A DNA stretch of 64,000 nt from Daedaleopsis sinensis (lineage: Eukaryota; Basidiomycota; Agaricomycetes; Polyporales; Polyporaceae), in the NCBI GenBank assembly GCA_033807695.1, contig CM066309.1, positions 3,224,001 to 3,288,000 on the forward strand, in the 5' to 3' direction. The notes under the pieces were generated by a model. The model was not told the DNA's origin, ran no database searches, and was given only the letters and a program-made list of their open reading frames with translations. Of the stretch, positions 1-11,728 are shown one piece after another. Every line of letters starts with the position of its first letter. The stretch's first letter is position 1. A program made the translations under genes and the position numbers.

Positions 1-524
1 CTTCGCGAGATATCGCGAGTCTCGAGATGTTATCGGACGCCTGTACTCATGGGAGAGTCGCCCGGGGACAGACCTCGCGCCTGCTGGGACAGTCGAGAGC
101 GTATGGGTGCCCAGCAGCGCGATGGCGTGCAGCGGTGGTCGCGATGAACACGACGGCGAGGTCGGTGCGACAGGCTGCGGGCGCGTTGAGCGAGCGGCGG
201 GCTCGCTACCACTCGGTAAGGAATCCGCGCCTCCCGCCGATCGAAGCCGATCCGGGCCACACGGGCATGTGGCCTTCCAGGAAGTGTATGCGACGGCGAT
301 TGTGGCCGATTGTGCTCGCGATGTCGCTGTCGGCGAGCTCGAGGACGTTTGAGACGATGGCGAGCAGGTACGAGGTGGTGGTAGAGGTTAGAGAAAGGGC
401 AGCGATATCAGATATGCGCCCATCGATGAAGGCGGGAGGCAGCGGCGCGTCTCACGCGCAACGGCAGCACAACGGCATCGCTGACATAGCCATATTTGGG
501 AAGCCTCTCCGTGGCCACAGATTA
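1..524. other. Left flank of the 22-kb transposon, no clear gene
   Basis: Host DNA before the transposon. Short open frames run on both strands and none is recognisable. On the minus strand the frame that enters from the right flank of the element (22.62-22.73 kb) stays open for about 24 codons into this stretch if the element is removed, so the insertion may have broken a host exon. That is inference only. Confidence 0.4.
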
Positions 525-534
525 GCGATTTGTA
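525..534. repeat. Left target-site duplication (10 bases)
   Basis: The sequence GCGATTTGTA lies immediately outside the left inverted repeat and recurs in the same orientation immediately outside the right one (22613-22622). A direct repeat touching both ends of an inverted-repeat pair is the signature of transposase-mediated insertion. The true duplication could be 8-10 bases, since the exact first base of the element cannot be fixed by eye. Confidence 0.75.
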
Positions 535-872
535 GATTCTACACCAAGGCATGATTGCCCCCGGTTTAAAAACGGCGCGGACATTTTGGCACCCTCCCCA
601 TCACCGCCCATACCTCCGCATCAACCGGAGCCCCCGCCACATTGCCATCGGCGTCCGGGCGATCTGCGTGCCGCGGTCGCCGTCCATGCCGCTCCCGCCC
701 CACGTGCGTCACCACCGACGCGTCGTTGAACGCCCGCCCGCCCCTCCCGCCCTCCCAGCACCGGCATGCCGAGGTCCTCCCCCATCAGCCGCATCCCAGC
801 GTCTTTCTCCTCTCCCTCCTGTACCGGGCCTCGCCCCTCGCTGCGCGTCCCTCTCTCCGCTGTCCCGCCCGC
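535..872 (+). repeat. Left terminal inverted repeat
   Basis: The sequence from about 538 to 872 is the reverse complement of about 22273-22606. Reading inward from both ends the match starts at TCTACACCAAGGCATGATTG and continues for about 335 bases with two substitutions seen (near 652 and 721). It then stops abruptly where the left side reads into GCCCTCTTCG. The outermost 3-6 bases differ between the ends. Confidence 0.85.
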
Positions 873-1302
873 CCTCTTCGTGGCACCGTCCTCCACACCT
901 CGTCCTCCGTCCCGCCCTGTCTCCTAGTCCGGCCGTCGCTCCCCGACAACGCATCTGCCCACCGACGTATGCGCTCACCCGAGTCCCGAAGATATCCCGA
1001 TGATCCTTAGGCCGCTAGGCCCGGAGTGCATTCCTACCCGACGTGTATTGCCCATGTCGTTCCCCGACATGTCGCGCGCACAGCTGTCAGTTACAAGCGT
1101 GCTGTACGAGGGGAGTACAGCTGAGAAATTAGGCTGCGACATGGAGGGCGTACCGGTTAGAGGCCGCGATTACAGCGCGTAGTAGAACTAAAGCTGCCAG
1201 CGATGTAGTAACATATCCAAGATGATAGCTGTATAATGACATGTTGTCATATGCCAAATGTACCCGTTGGCGACATCTGTACGCCGTCAACTTCAAGAAC
1301 TC
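873..1302. other. Left subterminal region, no gene seen
   Basis: This stretch lies between the inverted repeat and the stop codon of the left terminal gene. It starts C-rich and becomes AT-richer after 1100. I see no coding pattern. The matching stretch on the right side (21937-22272) is not similar, so homology between the two ends is limited to the inverted repeat and the terminal gene. Confidence 0.4.
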
Positions 1303-2100
1303 TTACGATCGCTCGAAATCCGCCTTGTCCCATTCATACGTCGATTTCAATTTCTTCCTTATACTAATAGATGATGCAGGTCAGTTGTTACCCGAGCATT
1401 GGTTATTCAAAATACATAAACGTACGCCTCTTGAAGATCATCGGTCAATCGGTGGCTGGGGTGCGGCTGCGTTTGCATTGGGTTATCGCAGGTTCTCTGC
1501 AGCAGTCCAGTGCACGCACCTCGTCAAAATGGAACGCTCTGCGCGAAGGGATCTTGGGACCTGGCACAAACACGCGCGCCGAGCCCCTTCCTCCCCTCCC
1601 ACCTTTCCCGGACTTGCCCTTCTTGCCCGACTTCTTGTACACGAATCCGATGCTCTGCATAGCCTGTATTGACCGTCAGCGCGAACCGCAGGTACTACGT
1701 GATGGATCTAGGACCTTACCGCCACAAAGTCTGCCCAATCTAATCGACCGCGCGCGCCTGCGCCGATTTTGAAAATCGAGGCGAATACCTAAGCCCAAGT
1801 CAGTAGTAGTATCGCCTTATGACTATTGCACTTACCGCGTAGAGCTTGCCCTTCACGATTATGGCCATCTCTGGCTGGCAGTCTTTGAATGTGCAAGTCG
1901 CGTCCAGCAGCGAGCTCGCCGCGCGCTGCCGCTTTGGGCTGCCCCGTCAGATTGGGTTCATCGGCGAGCGCGGCGAGCGCCGGTGTCCCGTTACTCGCGC
2001 ACACAACATCAGGCGCATGAACCCAGTCGTGTGCATGGTACCGGCATGCGGCAGGCACCCTATCTGGTGCGCGAACAAGGACGAGGGGGTGGGACGACAC
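1303..2100 (-). CDS. Left terminal gene, 3' part (uncharacterised agaricomycete domain)
   Basis: On the minus strand the exons encode a C-terminal domain with MAIIVKGKLYA, then WADFVAAMQSIGF, a Gly/Lys-rich loop, GSARVFVPGPKIPSRRAFHF, DEPHPSHRLTDDLQE and a final RKKLKSTYEWD, ending in TAA at 1303-1305. Introns of about 45-65 bases sit at the same places as in the right terminal gene (21369-21936), with GT donors and AG acceptors. The pattern (a W.DF..AM...GF block, then FH.PHP and an R...YGW-like end) matches a very common C-terminal domain of unknown function in agaricomycete proteins. The 5' part is not recognisable: upstream (2.1-3.0 kb) is hexamer-like repeat, and no counterpart of the right gene's N-terminus was found, so this copy may be 5'-truncated. 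It runs outward toward the element end. Confidence 0.6.
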
Positions 2101-2169
2101 GGCGCGTCACAAGTTCCGAGGGCGACGGCAAGGGTGAGTGCTTGAGCCGGTCGAGCACGCCCCTGGGCC

Positions 2170-2960
2170 TATCAGACAAGTCCGAGGGGCAGGGCGAGTG
2201 CGAGTGCGATTTCAAGGGCATCCCACAGCGCGCGACGCGTGGCATCCCGGCCGTCTTGTGCCCATTCGAGGACGAGGCTCGGCAGCGCCCCCAGGGCGCG
2301 CGCGAGGGCGAGGGCGAAGGCGAGGGCGAGGGCGATGTAAGTCGAGTGTGACGGCCGACAGCGCGCGACGCGTGGAATCCCGGCCGTCTTGTGCCCATTC
2401 GAGGACGAGGCTCGGCAGCGCCCCCCTGACTTAGTCGGTCGAGGAACGCGGCGGCCTCTTACGTTCCCTGCGCGAGTCCGGGCGGGTCCACCGCGCCCTC
2501 GGTACGCGTGAGTCGCACATTGGCGTGTCTTTATCTGCGTGAGTGCATAGAGGACGGTCAATAGAGGACGCGCGCGGTACCTATGCGGGCGAGCGAGGGC
2601 GTACTACGCGAAGTAGTATGTGGTCGAGCAAATGAGCCGTCTGGCCATCGTACACTGCGAGGGCGACGTCACAGGCCAGTATGCGAGGGCGGGGAGCTCC
2701 TGGTGCCGCGGCTGCTGCCCTGCGAATGCGAAATCGAAGCCCAGTCCGAGTGCGGGCGCGTGCGCGTGTGTCTTCTGTGCCACGGCGCGCTCGCGGGGCA
2801 CAAAGAGCACCGCGAGTGCGAGGAGTGCGAGTGCGAGTGCAAACCGCTTGGCGGTAGTGTTAGGCGCGCCGGAAGCTCTAGCGTGCCCGGGCGAGGACAG
2901 GCCTGCTCGCGATGTCGTGCGCCCGAAAGTGATCTTGCGCTGTCCCCGGGACACATCTGC
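2170..2960. repeat. Hexamer-derived low-complexity tract, left arm
   Basis: Runs of GAGGGC/GAGTGC units, for example 2303-2335 and 2810-2840, are broken by less regular DNA. A 60-70 base block ending in the hexamer runs also repeats at about 2225-2285 and 2355-2415 (the CGCGACGCGTGGAATCCCGG type). In the sense of the left terminal gene (minus strand) the units read CTCGCC, as in the right arm. Confidence 0.65.
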
Positions 2961-3209
2961 TTTCTATTGTTCCTCTGCGCGCGTTACATAGTGCCGAGTT
3001 GCCACACGCCCACCCTTCTAGCTGCTGCCCGCTCGCTTCATTCCAACACCCTGGTCGATGTCAGTAACTGCAGTCGTTGACCGTAATCACAGCTCACCTC
3101 ATAGATCGTTGTCGGGAACTTGCGCTGCGCGTTGTCAAGTAATCTCGAGAAACGAACCATTTGCCTTCGAGGGCTCAGCTGGTACCTCTTGTCATATTGC
3201 AATATCCGC

Positions 3210-6200
3210 TCACCTCCCTGCATACGCTGCTGCGCCCAGTCGGCCTTCTCCTGTCCACTGTGTCTTCCTTTCTTCCCAAGTTTGTAGCCCGCGCCGATAG
3301 CTCTCCACCGTGCGGAACATCTCCTCCCCGACAGTATCATGTTCTTCGGTCCATCGCGCGGCTAGCGCGCTATAGCGGAACCAGTGGACGCGTAGACCTG
3401 CAGACAGCGTGTCAGTACACTTTCGTATTGGTATAGTGTTTTTGAAACCGTTACTCACTCTCCTGCAGGAACACACGAACGTTCCCATCCTGCGCCTTCT
3501 CGATAAAGGAAAAGTCCCCCCATATCCAAGACGGCAGGCGATGGCTGTCTCCGAGGGTCTGTTCTTCAAAGAGCAATACGAATGCCTGGCAGTCATTGTC
3601 CTCCAGTGGTTTCAGCTTGTCGTTCTCGTCCATCCCTAATGTCAGCAGTACCGCGCGTTGCTCACGATACCTGGATTTTGCGGTATTGATGGCCTTCTTC
3701 TTGTTCTCCAGTCGTCGGTCAATACCAGACGTCGCAATGACGCCAGAGACGGTTTTCCGACGTGCTGCCAACGTCGCGTGGGTTGTTAGATGGACTCGCA
3801 GGTCGTCGAGTGCATCGACGGCATAACCCCGCCGAAGTTGCATCTCAAACCGCACTGCATCTCCCAGCGCGTCGTGCGTGCGGATCGGCGGCGGATAGTC
3901 AGAAGGTAAGGCGAGCACCGGTACTTCGTCAAGTTGGGTCACCAATTCTCCGCGCTTCAGATCCTCTCCGTCCGCGCGCCGCCGTTTTCGACGCTGCGCG
4001 TGAGATATCCTGTTCGGATGGGCGAGTCCTTCGTCGCGCCCGGGTTCAGGGTTGAGTGCGTCCCCGACCATCGTTCCTACAGGTTGGCGCGCAGCTCGCT
4101 CGCGAGCCCCGGGGGTTTCCAGCGTGTTCATGGCCAGGTTGACACAGGGCTGGAGATATTGGTCGCGACACTCACGAAGTCCTTGGATTCTTTCTTCCAA
4201 AGCCGTTATCTTTGCGGCGAGGGACTTATCCAGCCCTTTCTTCGACGCCGTCGAATCGACTTCATCGCGCAAATCGCACCTATACCACACGTCATCAAAC
4301 ACGCCCGGCGTGATACGACGTTACATACCGTTCTTTCTCGAGCTCAAGTAGGTCGTGTATCACACCGGCGAGCCCGGCGCCGTGCGTATTGCCCCCTTTC
4401 GCCATCTCTTGTATCATCTCAGTGGCGATCTCTTTGGATGTTAGACCTGTGCCCGCGTCCCCGTTAGTATTTGGGACATCACGTACGGGACTTAGTAGTA
4501 TGGCCCACCTAGCTCCTCCGGGGGCTCGTACTCATTCGGCAGGGTGTGGTGTTCCTTGATATTGACCACTTTCTTCTTCCACTCGGCCTCGCGCATTTTC
4601 CATTGCTCTAGGACGTCTACCCCGCACACATCTTTGATGCTGTCTTCTAGAGTTTCGAGATACTCGGTTACGCGCGCACGCTGCTCCTCGCTGTCGCTCA
4701 ACTTCTTCAGCAAATTGGTCACTGTGCTAACGATGTCAGATGGGACTTGTTGCTTTTGCACTGACTTACCCATGTCGTGGAGATGTCTGACGTTCTGGTC
4801 GTTGATCACAGCGTTGAGTACGTCGTGCCGGTGACCTGCCGACATCTCCTTCGTCGCGCGAGATATTGCATTGATCCAGGCCCACAATCTCTCGCACGTC
4901 TCGCCATCGGTCATACAGCTGCACGGGAGTAAGTTGAGTGAGAAACGCTGGCGACATTCGCGTCGGTGCATCTCCATATGAAACTTGGGGACGCTGGCCC
5001 GAATCTCGGGGATGTCCGCGGCATTGATGGACTTCATTTGTTCTAAGAGCTCCGGGGTGAAGTTCTCGTCGAGTCGGATCCCCAGGCGGATGATGTACTG
5101 ACACATGATGTCGTACATGAGAACGATGAGGTGGAGTGGGAGGTATGGTTGCAAAGCCGACACGAGGGCCACATCCACTGTGACGAACCTGGGCGGGCAG
5201 TTATTGGCACATCGGTCTCGACATTGTCCTAGAGGCATTGCTTGACGCACCTTTCTCCGGCTTGAAGGTCCACGATCCCTCCTGGTAGAGTGCACATGTG
5301 CCGGCACACGACGGCTACTATGCCTGATACACTCCCTTTATATTTCCCGTACTCCATGGCGCCGAAGTCGGAGCATGCGCTCGTCTCATTGCGAGTGTCA
5401 GCCAACAGCCTAAATGTACGCGATGCACGTACATCTTTGTACTTGGTTTGAGGAACCTTGGCTTGATAGGTCGCAAAGTCTTGCTCGTGAACGAAGTACC
5501 CAGCACCCATGGTCAACGGGAAATCTGCTGGGTCAGTGTGCTTGTACTTCAAATTGAAATGGAAGTTGCCGTCGATGGATGCGTGGAGAGCGTCGACGTG
5601 TCTATACCACGTCAGCTTGGATTGTCATGCCCTATCGCCAGCATGAGTACACTTACTGGTAAGCCTTGTCTCTCCCTTCCCACCCCGGTCGCATATTGAC
5701 ACCCGGTAACGGGCACGCCGGGCAGGATACAGTGAGCGCGCGCGGTTGTAGCTCGGTGTTCGGCCGCACTCCTGCTCGTCGACACGCTTTCAGAAAACTG
5801 TACTCCCGGAAGGCAGTGTTCATCTCGCGGTAGCGTTCCTGAGACCGGTTAACCCCATAGAATCATTGCGCTTCCTGGACACTCACTGCTACTTCTTCAG
5901 TCCTCACCCCGTCTGTACAACGCTTGAGATATTGTACGTAATCGTGTAGATTGACCTGGGCTTGCAGTGTCAGTCCATAGAAGGCTTCTAACGACGACAG
6001 CGTCATCGCGGTTTTCGGGCGGTCCCAAGTCGCCGGCCAAAGACCTGCCGCTATCAACTGGTCGGTTTCGCTCGGGCCAGATGAGCATAGACAGTACGCC
6101 AGCTGGACTTGCATGAGTCCATGTTCGTGGATGATTGTCGTGTCGCGAATGTATGCCCGCGGCGTGCCACCGTTCGGTAACTGAGGGATGTCGGGACATG

Positions 6201-7360
6201 GCCGGGTTCCATGTCCGAGGAATAATACAAAGTCTAAGTCACTCATCGTCAATTTTTCCCAGTAACCTTGGTCGTTGTTCCAACGTCGGAGGCGGTCGAA
6301 AGGGCGATGTCGATGTCCGTGCTTGATGCAGTTCCGACATTGCTCTCCTAACAGGGGGCAATCTTGACACTTGTACCATACGCGATGCGCATTCACTTGC
6401 TGGCATTCAGAACAATGCTCGCCGTTCTGCGCTGGGTGCTCGCGGTCATCAAGTGCGTCTTGCGCTGGGGCAGCCGGTCCTCGCAGGAAACTGGCCATGG
6501 TTTCCGAGGGCTTTGGGTTCGCGGGCGGACGACATAGCGCATGATGAGTGGGAGGCTGGTCATCGTGGTTGCATTGGTAGTGATCTCACCAGGTGTCTCT
6601 TCGATCTATCTGGCCCTTTCTCCCCTTCGGCGCTGTAGTCCCCTCCCCCCGGTGCTACCCCGCCCTGCTCAGTTTGGTGTCAGTGACGCACACCGTGTTG
6701 TCGTAAAGTGGTCTGACTCACCTTTTCTGCGTCGACGGCCGTCTGTTCGTCGCCTGCCGTCGTTACCCCTCCTGCCGGTCGTGATGACTGCCCCTGCCCC
6801 GTCTGTGGGTTCGATGTTTTTCTCGGGCTCAATGGACGAGTGAGTGATTCATGCACCTTCGGTCGCCCGGGTGTACCATTCTGCGCCGCGTCTTGCTCGG
6901 GGAATACGTGGCGATGTCCTCCCTCGTCGATAGGGCGTGGCTGAGTGCGTGTCCGTTGAGATGGACCTAGAGAACCCTCAGGGAGCCCTAGTGTGGCTGT
7001 CGCCGATGTCCCAGAGAGGCCTTTGACCGAGAAGTCGAATAAAGGTGCAGGGATCGGTCGTCGCGGGCTGGCTTGGGCGGGCGGCGGCGGTTGTTCACCT
7101 CTTGCCCGAGCTTGTCTGCGCGAAGCGTTTTTTGAAGGACTAGATAGACCCGGTATAGTTTGTCGTCGCATCTGACCGTCGGGAGTCGAGGCTACTGATG
7201 CGTAGATAAGTAGGTCAGGTCGACTGTCAAGGCGCCTGATACTTTCTCGTAGCCCCTTTGGGAGGCACGATGTGCAAGCGCCCTCGCGTTGTGTTCCAGT
7301 AGTAAATACTGTGCTCATGGACACACACAGCTTCGTGGACGACGTTGCCATCCGCGCCAT
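3210..7360 (-). CDS. KDZ transposase with CxC2 cysteine cluster
   Basis: This is a DNA transposase of the KDZ superfamily. Exons read on the minus strand are 6722-7360 (start uncertain), 5887-6555, 5657-5838, 5251-5601, 4509-5188, 4329-4446, 4279-3459 and 3397-3210. All joins keep frame and give about 1000 residues from 6555 to the stop, plus about 200 from the first exon. The CxC2 cluster begins CSECQQVNAHRVWYKCQDC, continues with paired Cys and His residues, and is followed by WEKLTMSDLDFVLFLGHG. Next come the family motif CPACPLPGVNM, then ASIDGNF, VDLQAGER, YDIMCQY and DGETCERLWAWIN, which place the expected acidic residues of the RNase H-like core. The C-terminal half is helical and contains PVLALPSDYPPPIRTH and SWIWGDFSF, typical of the family. 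No frameshift or internal stop is needed. A shorter start at the Met at 6498 is possible. Confidence 0.85.
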
Positions 7361-8897
7361 GCGTTGTCAAGCAGCTGCAATGCAGTCATGTTCGTCTCGC
7401 ATTTCAAACAGTTACCGTATGTAGAATATGACAATACATAGACTCGTGCGGCCGATCGAGGACTTCCTTCACAGCACACGAGATACGAGATCGGTAGGTA
7501 GGTGGTTGCAAAGGTGAATGGCAATAGGCACCGGGGCCCTGGGGGCAGTGGTTCGATGTCATACTTCCATACATACATCTGCCCTACCAAAGTTGAAATA
7601 CTCACCTGAAGTGCGGCGTGGTGGTCTCATATCTTCCTCGTGGCTTCCAGGCGATCCGACGATGTCATGGTCCTTCAGCTTGGGTTACGATTAACATTCG
7701 CTCGCTCCGGCCATAGGCATGATCACGTACCTGCGCGTTCCCTCCATGGGACACACAACCTTTGCTCCCCGTGTCCTTGCCGAATCCCATCCAGACGTGA
7801 CCCGTAGCTGCTCCTGGTTGGGTATTCATGCGGCAGGTGGTCAATTGAGGTTTCGTGCGGGTAAGGGAGACCTGCCCAGCTGCGAGTTCTAAGCGGGAGG
7901 ACCTGATCGTCCCGCAGAACTGCAGAGTATGAGGTCACGCGCACATCACAGCTCAAATAGCATGAGATATGCGCGCACACCGGCCTCTGTCTACTGGGGT
8001 AGCTGCTGGGTCGGAAGTTAATGTACATTCGCTAATCTCCTGGACGCGGTATGCAACCACTCACAATTTCTCCAGACTAGGACGGTCTGAGTTGTCGATT
8101 GGACACACGATGCCCGTAGAGGAACTGAGCGGGCCTTGGATATTCCGAAGTTCGCAACGGTCGAGGCGGTAGCAGGGTAGGCGGAGGCTGGCAGAGTAGC
8201 AATCGCTCGGGGTTCATGTGTAACTTAGAAGGTTGAACGTGTGGCTGGCATTCCACAGTTGGACTCCGTCGGTGATCATTGGCGCGGTGTTTGAATATAG
8301 TATAGCGCAGTCAGAATACCTGTAATGCTCAGTGAAACCATTTGATTGGCACTGCTGTCGGACTCGCAATCGGAGGCCCACTTGCAACTCACGTGTCTGA
8401 GCAACTTTCGCACACCTCAGAGCATCTGCCGCTGGGCACTTGAACGTTTGAACCTTGAAGTTGAAGGTTAACGTTGAAGGTTGTACGTTCACGGGCTGCA
8501 GTGCCCCTCAGCATCGAGCCACTCCGCCCCCCCTTCCCATTCCTTGCGAAATATCATCTGTCGTTCCGACTACTCTTCCATAAACCATACTCCTGGTCTA
8601 AGAACTCCTCTCGTGGACGTCCAGCATACCACTCCGTCCAACGTTGCGTCCGCGAACGTCTTGCTTGCTATCAGAGCCGGCAGGCGTGCGCGACGCTGGT
8701 CCCCTCTCTGTTCCTCGCACACGTTCAGAGCATCGTGCGATACAGATCCCCCTCGATCTTCCTCCCCACTCCCCACTCTCCACTCTCCCTCCCCGGCGCA
8801 TTCCCCACTGGCCGGTTCCGCCCCATCGTCCGCCCTGTGCCCCAGGCCCACTGTCCCCGTCCTCGTCCCGCTAGGTGAGCACGCACCTCGTCACTCA
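7361..8897. promoter_or_regulatory. Divergent intergenic region, transposase and first cargo gene
   Basis: About 1.5 kb separates the minus-strand transposase from the plus-strand cargo gene at 8898. Open frames here are short and unconvincing, although further 5' exons of the transposase could lie at 7.3-7.6 kb. At 8438-8490 there is a cluster of short direct repeats of the GAACGTT/GAAGGTT type. From 8520 the DNA becomes C-rich up to the start codon, as in many fungal promoters. Confidence 0.4.
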
Positions 8898-11481
8898 ATG
8901 CCCCCGCCCTCTGTCTCTACGATGACCGGCCCTACCGTTAGGGTTCCTCCTTACACGCCTCCTAAGTTTCCGAAATTCAAACGGTACGGCCATGAGCATG
9001 AGCCCGAAGTTCCTGCGCCTCGCGCCTCCTCCCCGGAGGTTGAGGAGATGTTGGATGACCTGGTGCACGTCCCTAACATGTAAGTGTAGCATTTCAATGC
9101 TCGCACTGATAGCACTCACACTGTTTGCAGTTCCAGCAAAGATGTCGCCCTCGAGGAAGAAGGGGGCGACGTATCGGATGGTAGCGAGTCCCCGGCCGCC
9201 GAAACTTCGCCCTCCCCCGAATCAGAGGATACAAGCGAGCCCCCTCGTCTGAAACAAACCCGCTGGGGAGATGTAGCTTCCCGTAAGTGGTATTGTTGTT
9301 ATCTGCAACTAACATCCATTTGACGTACTTCTAGTGCCGCCGCGCAAGTGGTATCAGGCTCTTGTGGCCGCCCAAGCCGGTTTCGATCGCATGGTCATCA
9401 CTTCCCCTAATACGGCATGGGTACCACAATATCCCCGGGAAACGGCGGTGATCGAGACGTACCAGGATGGACGGTGGGGGTTGCACGAGTACTCGATGCA
9501 TCCCCAGGATCTCTGTCGGGGTTGGTGGCATCTGGCCTGCATTCCTGTTCAACGTGCGTATGGAGCCATCGTGTTATTCGAGGCGCTCGACCGCCACAGA
9601 GATTGGAAGGCCGACTCTTCACTCGGTTTCGATGGTCTTGGTTACATTACCCTCGACCGCCAGGTGGACCTCATGGAAGCTGCGAAGGACGCCATCAGCG
9701 ATTGTGAGAAACAGAAGTTCCCCAAATCAGTCCGCAAGTACGCTCGTTTTCTGTCCACAATCCTTCAACATTTTGTCGATCGCATGCATCACCTCCCCGC
9801 CACCCCGATGGTGGCCATTGCCGTCGCAGCGCACGTCCAGCGGCTAAGTCTGGAGCTTGTAGGGCTCAAGAACTACATGCTCGTCGTCGTCCCCAGGCTG
9901 GAGAGTAACAGAGACTACGCCGATGACGTCCTGCCTTACCTAGGGGCTTTCGTGCGTGAAGGTAGCGATGCCGCCACGTTGACCCGCGTAGGGTTACCCG
10001 TCTTTTTCCTGCGACCGTTGACACATCAGCTCGCTGTGTGGGCGGTTGTGGATGCTTGTTCGACGGCTTACATCGTCGAGACCAATCGCTGCAACCCCCC
10101 AATTCTCCATCGCCCCCAGGCTTTCGCCGGCGTAGGGAATTTCTCAGGGACTTGGCAGCGTAATATGGTGCTGGCGGTTTCGAAACACTTGGGCGGCGCT
10201 CACCTGTCCACGCTATCGCTTGCGGAAGTACCTGACGTGCCGGACTCGCGCAAACCTCCGGCGGATAGTGAACAATGCAAGGAGAAGCGGCAGAGGTTAG
10301 AAGGACCAGAGGGGCGAGGGCAACAGTTGGCGGTAGTTGCAGCAGCGCAACCTTTGGGGGCCGGGCCCACTTCCCAAAAGAAGGCACATCGCGGCCGCCG
10401 TGGCGGGTCCAAGCGCCATTTGGCGGTCGAGCGCGCTTCCACTATGCCTGAAGGGGCAGGCGCCTCCGCATCTCCACATACAGCGGTCGTGTCACCAGCT
10501 CACCCTGTTCTCCAGCCGGCCAAGACATATGTTGCCCCTCTGTTCTATGAACATTCCCCACCATGGGATAGCGCGCTTCAAGCCGCTTCCCCCGTTCCAC
10601 GGACTGCTAGCGCGTTTTACTTCTACCCTCCGCCTTTCCTTTTCGATACAATCTCCGACGCTGGCGCTTCCATCCGACCTCTCACAGGCGCGCGTGCCGC
10701 CTTCGCGCGTTACGATGACAAGGTCAATCGATACATCCACAATTTCGTCCGAATCCGCCCTTTCCTACGTGCGCGCATCTTCGACCCGTCTCTCACCAAC
10801 AAACCCATGAGCATAGCGGAATGGCGGGCGGCTTTATGGGGAGACTACCAGCCGAAAAGTCATCCTATCCAGCAGCAAGGATCCGCAGGAGATCGTCGGC
10901 GCGCCAAACGTCGCCAGGACGGCCACAACCATGTTACCCGTGTCCTGTCCCGCGTCGCCAACTTCACCTCCTACGATGCGATGATGGTGGCGCCATATGA
11001 CGGCGAGGAGGTCAATTACTTGACCGCGTGCTCGTGCGCCGCACTCCGACGCCGCATCCTTTGGGAATGTCATGAGATCAACTTCAGGGCGGAAGTAATC
11101 GCGCTGGACACCCTGCTCGTCCAGACCACGGCTTGGTGGGAGGTTCACCGATGGCAACGGGAGGCGGACATCACCGCATTGTGGGGCGAACCGCAGACTG
11201 TCACCAGTGTGGTGCCCAGGTTGGATGACGAAGATCGCCAGTTCCGGTGGCATTCAGATCCCGCCGACCCTCGCGCTAAGGCGACCCTGATCGCATTTCT
11301 CTCTGTGATCCAGATCTGGCCGGAGTGCCCCCTTTTCCTGGCTCAAGCCGCGCGACGCGAATGGGAAGGCTCGGAGTTTGCGGAGATCCAGGCCCAGGCG
11401 ATCGAGTTCTACGTACGTACTTTCGTGAAGACATTCCTGCGCCTCCCGACCGCCCCGATCCCGTATCCTGTCGGTTTGTGA
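8898..11481 (+). CDS. Cargo gene 1, unknown 826-residue protein
   Basis: Three exons (8898-9079, 9131-9282, 9335-11481) join in frame to 826 residues. Donors are GTAAGT in both introns; acceptors are TTTGCAG and TTCTAG. The N-terminus is proline-rich, then acidic and serine-rich (DVALEEEGGDVSDGSE). The central part is folded-looking, rich in Trp and Tyr, with VGLPVFFLRP and GTWQRNMVLAVSKHLGG. I associate this type of sequence with uncharacterised agaricomycete proteins found near KDZ elements, from memory only. A lysine/arginine-rich linker (about residues 425-480) separates it from a second domain near the C-terminus. No signal peptide, membrane segment or known catalytic motif was seen, and no Fe/2-oxoglutarate HxD motif of the TET/JBP type that some KDZ elements carry. 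A start at GTG 9334 would drop the first two exons. Confidence 0.75.
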
Positions 11482-11728
11482 CGCACATAGATGGACGTGT
11501 TTGTATTTAGTATTGTAAATGTATCTCGACCTTTCTGACCAGACATTGAGGTAAGTAATTCCTGATCTCGTTCGCGAAGCTTAGCGTGCTGACACTGTGA
11601 CCAGTGTGACCCTTCCAAGCGAGCGAGTCTACGATTTCAAGACTCTCTCCCTTGTCTAAGTTCGCCTCTCACCGTAAGTCTCCCCCATTCAGCTCGTCCT
11701 CCAGCATATCCTCCACATCACCCCCGCC

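Noticed and set aside
2172..2954. Minus-strand frames with SPSPSP and LALALA runs as genes
   Set aside because: They are products of the hexamer tract and have no recognisable domain or start context.
4480..4509. In-frame TAA after the transposase core suggesting truncation
   Set aside because: A GTGGGC donor at 4508 and a CACAG acceptor at 4447 remove it and join to the conserved helical C-terminal half in frame; a TACTAAC-like branch site is present.
8898..11481. TET/JBP dioxygenase as cargo, as known from some KDZ elements
   Set aside because: No HxD...H iron-binding pattern or other dioxygenase motif was found in this or the other cargo genes.
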